A DNA stretch of 64,000 bases from positions 1 through 64,000 of the forward strand of contig NZ_FCOB02000017.1 in NCBI RefSeq assembly GCF_001545075.1, read 5' to 3'. A program made the translations under genes and the position numbers. The stretch is from Caballeronia ptereochthonis (GTDB lineage: Bacteria; Pseudomonadota; Gammaproteobacteria; Burkholderiales; Burkholderiaceae). The notes under the pieces were generated by a model. It ran no database searches. It was not told where the DNA came from and saw only the letters and a list, made by a program, of their open reading frames with translations. Shown in pieces: positions 61,321 to 64,000 of the stretch (positions within the stretch are counted from its first letter, which is position 1; every line of letters begins with the position of its first letter).

Positions 61321-62100
61321 GTGAAGAGGCTGTTGACGGTATTGTTGGGTTCGATGCTGACCGTGTCGATCGGGGTGCACGCCAAGGAGTGGTCCACTAT
61401 CCGCTTCGGCGTCGATGCCAGCTATCCGCCTTTCGAATCAAAAGCGCCCGACGGCACGCTGGTCGGCTTCGACATCGATGTCGGCAACGAACTGTGCCGG
61501 CGCCTCAACGCCAAATGCGTGTGGGTCGAGAACGCCTTCGACGGCATGATTCCCGGGCTGAAATCGCGCAAGTTCGACGGCGTGCTCTCGACCATGTCGA
61601 TGACGCCCGCGCGCGTCAAGCAGATCGCCTTCTCCAGCAAGCTCTTTCACGTGCCCACGCGCCTCGTCGCCAGGCGCGATTCGAACATCCAGCCGTCGGC
61701 GGAATCGCTCGCGGGCAAGACGGTCGGTGTCGAGCAAGGGTCGATGCAGGAGACGTATGCGAAAGTCCACTGGGGCGCGAAGGGCGTGAAGGTCGTGTCC
61801 TACGCCGATCAGGACCAGGTCTATGCGGACCTTCTTGCCGGCCGCCTCGATGCTTCGCTGCAAAACGCCGTGCAGGCCGAGCGCGGCTTTCTCGACACGC
61901 CGCGCGGCAAGCCCTACGGCTTCGCGGGCGGTGCGCTGGAAGACGGCGCGATCTTCGGGCCGGGCACCGCAATCGGCTTGCGCAAGGAAGACACCGACCT
62001 GAAGGAGAAGCTCGACGGCGCGATCGCCGCGATGATCAAGGACGGCACGTACAAGCGCATCGAACAGAAGTACTTCGACTTCGACATCTATGGCGAGTAA
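61321..62100 (+). CDS. Amino-acid ABC transporter substrate-binding protein (His/Lys/Arg/Orn type)
   Basis: 259 residues from GTG 61321 with a signal peptide (MKRLLTVLLGSMLTVSIGVHA). Family 3 solute-binding motifs: IRFGVDASYPPFESKAPDGTLVGFDIDVGNELCRRL (in parts), FDGMIPGLKSRKFDGVLSTMSMTPAR. No permease or ATPase genes adjoin it, so it must share a transporter encoded elsewhere. Confidence 0.88.
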   Translation: MKRLLTVLLGSMLTVSIGVHAKEWSTIRFGVDASYPPFESKAPDGTLVGFDIDVGNELCRRLNAKCVWVENAFDGMIPGLKSRKFDGVLSTMSMTPARVKQIAFSSKLFHVPTRLVARRDSNIQPSAESLAGKTVGVEQGSMQETYAKVHWGAKGVKVVSYADQDQVYADLLAGRLDASLQNAVQAERGFLDTPRGKPYGFAGGALEDGAIFGPGTAIGLRKEDTDLKEKLDGAIAAMIKDGTYKRIEQKYFDFDIYGE

Positions 62101-62123
62101 GTCCTGATCGAAAGGAGCGAACC

Positions 62124-62912
62124 ATGACGCAGCCCGCGAACGATTCGCCCGACGTTCACCGCGCGGCCGTCGAAGGCTATACGGCCAACGCGGAAAGCTA
62201 CGTGCGCGGGCGGCCCGACTATCCGCCTGAGCTTGCAGGCTGGCTCGTGGATGCGCTCGGGCTCGGGCCAGGCGCGAGCGTCGTCGATCTCGGCGCGGGT
62301 ACGGGCAAGTTCACGCCGCGTCTCGTGCAGACCGGCGCGCGCGTCATCGCGGTCGAGCCCGTCGATTCGATGCGCGCGAGGCTTTCCGCCGCACTCCCCG
62401 ATGTCCAGGCGCTCGCGGGCACGGCCCAATCGATACCGCTTGCGGATGCGTCGGTCGATGCCGTCGTTTGCGCACAGTCGTTTCACTGGTTTGGAAGCCG
62501 CGAGGCGCTCGATGAAATCCATCGCGTGTTGAAGCCGGGCGGCAGGCTCGGCCTCGTATGGAACATGCGCGATGCGCGCGTGCCGTGGGTCGCGAAGCTC
62601 GACGCCATCGTCAACCGAAACGAGGGCGACGCGCCGCGCTATTACACCGGCGCCTGGCGCAACGCGTTTCCGCATGAAGGCTTCGGCCCGCTCGTCGAGA
62701 CGCGCTTTTCCGTCGGGCACACGGGATCGCCCGAAGACGTGATCGTGCATCGCGTGCGTTCGACGAGCTTCATCGCGGCCTTGCCCGGGGAAACGCGCGA
62801 CGAGATCGACCGCGCCGTGCGCGCGCTGATCGATGACGAGCCCGAACTGCGCGGCAAGCGCGAAGTCACCGTGCCTTACGAGACCGCCGCGTTCACGGCA
62901 ACCAGGCAATAA
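62124..62912 (+). CDS. Class I SAM-dependent methyltransferase
   Basis: 262 residues from ATG 62124 (AAGGAG upstream). Methyltransferase motif I VVDLGAGTGKFTPRL, the acidic VEPVDSMRA of motif II, AVVCAQSFHWF and EIHRVLKPGGRLGLVW. The group resembles UbiE/TAM-like enzymes; substrate unknown. Confidence 0.88.
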   Translation: MTQPANDSPDVHRAAVEGYTANAESYVRGRPDYPPELAGWLVDALGLGPGASVVDLGAGTGKFTPRLVQTGARVIAVEPVDSMRARLSAALPDVQALAGTAQSIPLADASVDAVVCAQSFHWFGSREALDEIHRVLKPGGRLGLVWNMRDARVPWVAKLDAIVNRNEGDAPRYYTGAWRNAFPHEGFGPLVETRFSVGHTGSPEDVIVHRVRSTSFIAALPGETRDEIDRAVRALIDDEPELRGKREVTVPYETAAFTATRQ

Positions 62913-63142
62913 GGCGATAAGCCACGTCGGCGCGCAAACGAGCGGCCCGCCAAAGCCGACAGTAGAATGAACACGTCGCGGGCATTCTTTTTGCGCCCGA
63001 GGCGATGGAAGACAGCGGCCCTCGCAACAGAACGAGGCCGCGCACGAATGGAGATTCGATCCGCATGATGTGACCATGACCGGACGGCGGCCACGGTTCG
63101 CGCCGGCTGACGATGCGCCGTCCACTCTCGCAAGGAGAGTCC

Positions 63143-64000
63143 ATGAAGGTGCTTGCCGTTCATCCCAGCGGCCTGATGTACACCCGCGTATTCCTTCGAC
63201 TCGAGCCGCTCGGGCTCGAAACCGTGGCGGCGGCCGTGCGCCAGGCAGGCCACGAGGTCCGCCTGATCGACCTGCAGGTCGAAACGCACCGCGACCTCGA
63301 CCGCGTCGTGCGCGACTGGCGTCCCGACGCGCTCTGCTTCTCCGGCAACTATCTCGCCAACATCCCCGAAATCATCGATCTTGCAAAAGCGGTGAAGAAA
63401 CGTCTGCCGCATTGTTTCGTGTTCGTCGGCGGGCACAGCGCGTCGTTCACCGCGGGCGACATGCTGCGTCACGCGCAAGGTGCGATCGACTGCGTGCTGA
63501 AGGGCGAAGGCGAGGCATCGGTGAATGTGCTGCTGCACGCGGCCGCGACGAACGGCGACCTGCTCGCCGTGCCGGGCGCGGTGACGAGCGAAGGCTCGGG
63601 GCCGCCGCCGCGCTTCGTCGAGAGCCTCGACGATATCCTGCCCGCGCGCGATCTGCTGCGGCATCGCCGCAAGTACTTCATCGGCACGCTGGACCCGTGC
63701 GCGTCGATCGAATTCGCGCGCGGCTGTCCGTGGGACTGCACGTTCTGCAGCGCCTGGACCTTCTATGGCCGCAGCTACCGTTCACGCAGCGCGGAGGTCA
63801 TCGCCGACGAACTCACGTCGATACGCGAGCCCGGCGTATTCATCGTCGACGATGTGGCCTTCGTGCATGCCGAACACGGCATGGCGATCGGCCGCGCGGT
63901 GGAGAAGCGCGGCATCCGCAAGAAGTACTACCTCGAAACGCGCGGCGACGTGCTCCTGCGCAACAAGGACGTGTTCCGTTTCTGGCGCGAGCTCGGCTTG
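63143..64000 (+). CDS. hpnR: Hopanoid C-3 methylase HpnR, N-terminal part (runs off the window)
   Basis: From ATG 63143 (AAGGAGAG upstream) the frame is open to the edge. It starts MKVLAVHPSGLMYTRVFLRLEPLGLETVAAA (in parts), a cobalamin-binding domain, then a radical SAM domain with FARGCPWDCTFCSAW (Cys-x3-Cys-x2-Cys for the 4Fe-4S cluster). This pattern is characteristic of HpnR, which adds the C-3 methyl group to bacterial hopanoids. The C-terminus is outside the window. Confidence 0.88.
   Translation, partial: MKVLAVHPSGLMYTRVFLRLEPLGLETVAAAVRQAGHEVRLIDLQVETHRDLDRVVRDWRPDALCFSGNYLANIPEIIDLAKAVKKRLPHCFVFVGGHSASFTAGDMLRHAQGAIDCVLKGEGEASVNVLLHAAATNGDLLAVPGAVTSEGSGPPPRFVESLDDILPARDLLRHRRKYFIGTLDPCASIEFARGCPWDCTFCSAWTFYGRSYRSRSAEVIADELTSIREPGVFIVDDVAFVHAEHGMAIGRAVEKRGIRKKYYLETRGDVLLRNKDVFRFWRELGL

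Overview
The window looks like the chromosome of a Burkholderiaceae bacterium, most likely Paraburkholderia or Caballeronia. Most of it is GC-rich. It carries families typical of that group: DUF3331, DUF4148, DUF2970 and DUF1059 proteins, a 1621-residue NAD-glutamate dehydrogenase, a CysI-DUF934 pair, and the start of a hopanoid C-3 methylase (HpnR). Two stretches, about 1-2.5 kb and 10.5-18.6 kb, are visibly richer in A+T and behave like accessory DNA. No rRNA, tRNA or CRISPR array was seen.

Region 1 (1-3.6 kb) is a decayed type VI secretion locus. It holds an IS5-type transposase tail, a GH108 lysozyme-like effector with a broken signal-peptide-bearing partner gene, a relic of a second GH108 copy, a secreted protein that may be another immunity protein, the 3' end of clpV/tssH, and an intact tssE. 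Region 2 (3.6-4.8 kb) is a DUF1348 gene and a divergent TetR gene with two matching palindromes between them.

Region 3 (4.8-12.1 kb, minus strand) is the most interesting part. Three very short genes that usual gene calling would miss encode paralogous peptides (36, 36 and 51 residues). Each has a double-glycine leader and a Ser/Thr-rich core. They lie upstream of an LpxL/HtrB-like acyltransferase, a HlyD adaptor, an ABC exporter with a C39 leader-peptidase domain and a TolC-type outer-membrane protein. This is a complete type I export route for small peptides, with an unusual acyltransferase partner. Two of the mature peptides are predicted to begin with cysteine. A decayed IS3-family transposase separates the third peptide from the other two.

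Region 4 (12.3-18.2 kb, minus strand) is a chaperone-usher pilus operon: major subunit, terminator-like hairpin, chaperone, usher, tip adhesin, second subunit. Region 5 (18.7-24.8 kb) is a MocR/PdxR-type regulator divergent from a polyamine-type ABC importer operon, with a palindrome between them.

Region 6 (25-64 kb) is mostly ordinary chromosome: a Fur-box-preceded siderophore receptor with a PiuC-type hydroxylase, a LysR regulator divergent from a FUSC efflux protein, a CoA-transferase, an FAD oxidase, glutamate dehydrogenase, a Co-type nitrile hydratase operon whose accessory protein is fused to a DUF3293 domain, an acyl-CoA dehydrogenase, a broken FAD/NAD(P) oxidoreductase, a ketopantoate-reductase-like gene, CysI-DUF934, two Hsp20 chaperones, an amino-acid binding protein, a methyltransferase, and HpnR running off the right edge.
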